The notes below the pieces were generated by a model. The model made no database searches. It was not told the DNA's origin and saw only the letters and a program-made list of their open reading frames with translations. A stretch of 64,000 nt of DNA from an uncultured Pelagibacteraceae bacterium (GTDB lineage Bacteria; Pseudomonadota; Alphaproteobacteria; Pelagibacterales; Pelagibacteraceae), in NCBI GenBank assembly GCA_902565935.1, contig CACFGT010000001.1:62001-126000 (forward strand), in the 5' to 3' direction. Shown here piece after piece: positions 62,339-64,000 of this stretch; within the stretch, counting starts at the first letter, position 1; the number at the start of each line of letters is the position of its first letter. The position numbers were made by a program, and so were the translations under genes.

Positions 62339-63329
62339 TTTTTATTTTGTCTTTTAGAGTACATACAGCTAAAGCAAATCGCAAAGATCTGTTCCATTGT
62401 AAGATTATTTCATAGTTTTCAAAAACTATGTAAGCAGGATTTAGAGTTTCGGCATTTGGTATTATATCTTTGTCAGGAGTAATTACTGCAACTTTTAAAT
62501 TTTTATCTATTTCACCAAGATCGTTAAAATTTCTAATATATTTTTCAAAAAATTTAATTTTCTTTTTATTATGTAATTTTTTTGCTGACACATTTAAATA
62601 TTTTCTTGGAATTTCGTTGTTCAAATCAATCTTATAAAAGCATGGAGTATTTTTATTCCATCCCATCTTTTTTAAATAATTAGCAGCTGATGCATATGCA
62701 TCTTCTGGGTTTTTAAGATCAATATGGTTGTCTTTATTATAATCTATCGCATGATTTTTAATAGTTGATGGCATAAATTGAAAAAAACCAAATGCACCTG
62801 CCCAAGAACCATATAAAGTTCTATAATCAACTATATTTGTATCTATCAATTTTAAGAGTATTAAAAGTTCATTTGTAAAAAATCTAGATCTTCTTTGGTC
62901 AAAACTTAAAGTAGCCAATGATGATAAAATGTCCATTTTACCAACATAAGTTCCGTAATTCGTTTCAATGCCCATTAAAGCTAACAAAAGTTCTTTTTCT
63001 ATTTTGTATTTTTTTTCTACGGTATTTATTAACTTAAAATTGTTTTGATAAAAATCTAATCCTTTTTTTACCTTTTTTTTTGAGCTTCTTTTAGAAACAT
63101 AAGTTTTAGTATCTTCATAAAATTCAGGTTGAAACCGGTCATATTCTATCACTTTAGGTAAAAATTTTACATTGGACATCACCGTATTAAATGTTTCTTC
63201 TGAAATATCATAACTTAATGCCTCTTTTTTAAAATTTTTTTTCCAATCTTCGAAATTCTGATGAGTGTCAGCGTAAGAAAAATTAAAATACAAAAAAAAA
63301 GCAAAAACAAAAATATTAATTTTTTTCAT
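62328..63329 (-). CDS. mltB: Lytic murein transglycosylase (MltB/SLT_2)
   Basis: LLALMGIETNYGTYVGKMDILSSLATLSFDQRRSRFF, GSWAGAFGFFQFMPSTI. Confidence 0.92.
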   Translation of the reverse strand: MKKINIFVFAFFLYFNFSYADTHQNFEDWKKNFKKEALSYDISEETFNTVMSNVKFLPKVIEYDRFQPEFYEDTKTYVSKRSSKKKVKKGLDFYQNNFKLINTVEKKYKIEKELLLALMGIETNYGTYVGKMDILSSLATLSFDQRRSRFFTNELLILLKLIDTNIVDYRTLYGSWAGAFGFFQFMPSTIKNHAIDYNKDNHIDLKNPEDAYASAANYLKKMGWNKNTPCFYKIDLNNEIPRKYLNVSAKKLHNKKKIKFFEKYIRNFNDLGEIDKNLKVAVITPDKDIIPNAETLNPAYIVFENYEIILQWNRSLRFALAVCTLKDKIKNET

Positions 63330-64000
63330 ATAGATCTTTAAGGTATATAATTACAGCAATCCAAATGATAATAAAACTTACAAATTTTGTTATAGAAAAA
63401 GGTTCATTATAATAAAAATATCCCAAAATAAACTGTAATGTTGGAGTTATATAAAAAATCATGCCTGTGGGGCCTAGACCAATTAATTCAACACCTCTCA
63501 CATAAAGAAATAAAGGAATCACAGTCATTGGTCCTGCTAAAATTAGAAATAAACTTAGTCCTATGTTTGAAAAATTGAAATCATTAAAACCATTCACAGA
63601 GATAAGGTAAAACGAAACAACAGCAAAAGGAAGTATATATAAACTTTCTATTAATAATCCTATGTCAGTATCAACATTTATTTTTTTTCTAACAAGATTA
63701 TAGAATGCCCAGCTTAAAGCAACAATTAAACCAAGGTATGGCAAACTTTTTAGATTAAAAAAGATTAAATAAAATATTGAAAATAAAACTAAAAAAATTG
63801 ATAAAATTTTTTTTTTATTCAAATTTTCTTTAAAAAAAACATAACCCAATAATACGCTGATGATTGGCATTATAAAATATCCAAAACTTGCATCAATAAT
63901 TCTATTAGTGGCAACAGCATAAATCCATACAGCCCAATTAATAAAAATTAGAAAACCTGAAATAAACAAAAAAAATAATTCTTTTTTATTCTTTAGGATC
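63316..64000 (-). CDS. rarD: RarD/EamA-family transporter, 5' end beyond window
   Basis: Reading frame stays open to base 64000 (LKNKKELFFLFISGFLIFINWAVWIYAV...); track start is only an internal TTG. Confidence 0.82.
   Translation of the reverse strand, partial: ILKNKKELFFLFISGFLIFINWAVWIYAVATNRIIDASFGYFIMPIISVLLGYVFFKENLNKKKILSIFLVLFSIFYLIFFNLKSLPYLGLIVALSWAFYNLVRKKINVDTDIGLLIESLYILPFAVVSFYLISVNGFNDFNFSNIGLSLFLILAGPMTVIPLFLYVRGVELIGLGPTGMIFYITPTLQFILGYFYYNEPFSITKFVSFIIIWIAVIIYLKDLYEKN

Overview
AT-rich, gene-dense bacterial chromosome segment. Gene content and order (aapJQMP, phoR-pstSCAB-phoU-phoB, argS-nagZ-scpAB-tatABC-serS-yajC-secDF, mltB-rlpA-dac-tmk-holB-metG-tatD) point to a streamlined alphaproteobacterium, most likely SAR11/Pelagibacterales (inference). 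About 60 protein-coding genes and five tRNAs (Arg-TCT, Asn-GTT, Cys-GCA, Glu-TTC, Pro-TGG) are supported; no rRNA, CRISPR array or IS element was seen. The core is conventional. Best regulatory signals: two tandem Zur-like palindromes between znuA and znuCB-zur, Pho-box-like 11-bp-phased repeats before pstS and again before pstC, and intrinsic terminators between binding-protein and permease genes in both the aap and pst loci. The accessory part is about 38.2-50.3 kb: an unexplained non-coding stretch, a short ogt/MGMT gene with a locally GC-rich, hairpin-rich upstream leader, an unlisted 57-aa membrane ORF, an orphan tyrosine recombinase whose start codon abuts a dif-like 14+7+14 bp inverted repeat, and a surface-glycan island (GT11, GT9-like, DegT aminotransferase, fused 708-aa glycosyltransferase, FkbH-ACP-GNAT-VOC module, Gfo/Idh/MocA) that ends at a GIY-YIG gene and tRNA-Glu. 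All calls are by eye from sequence and motifs; no database search was run.
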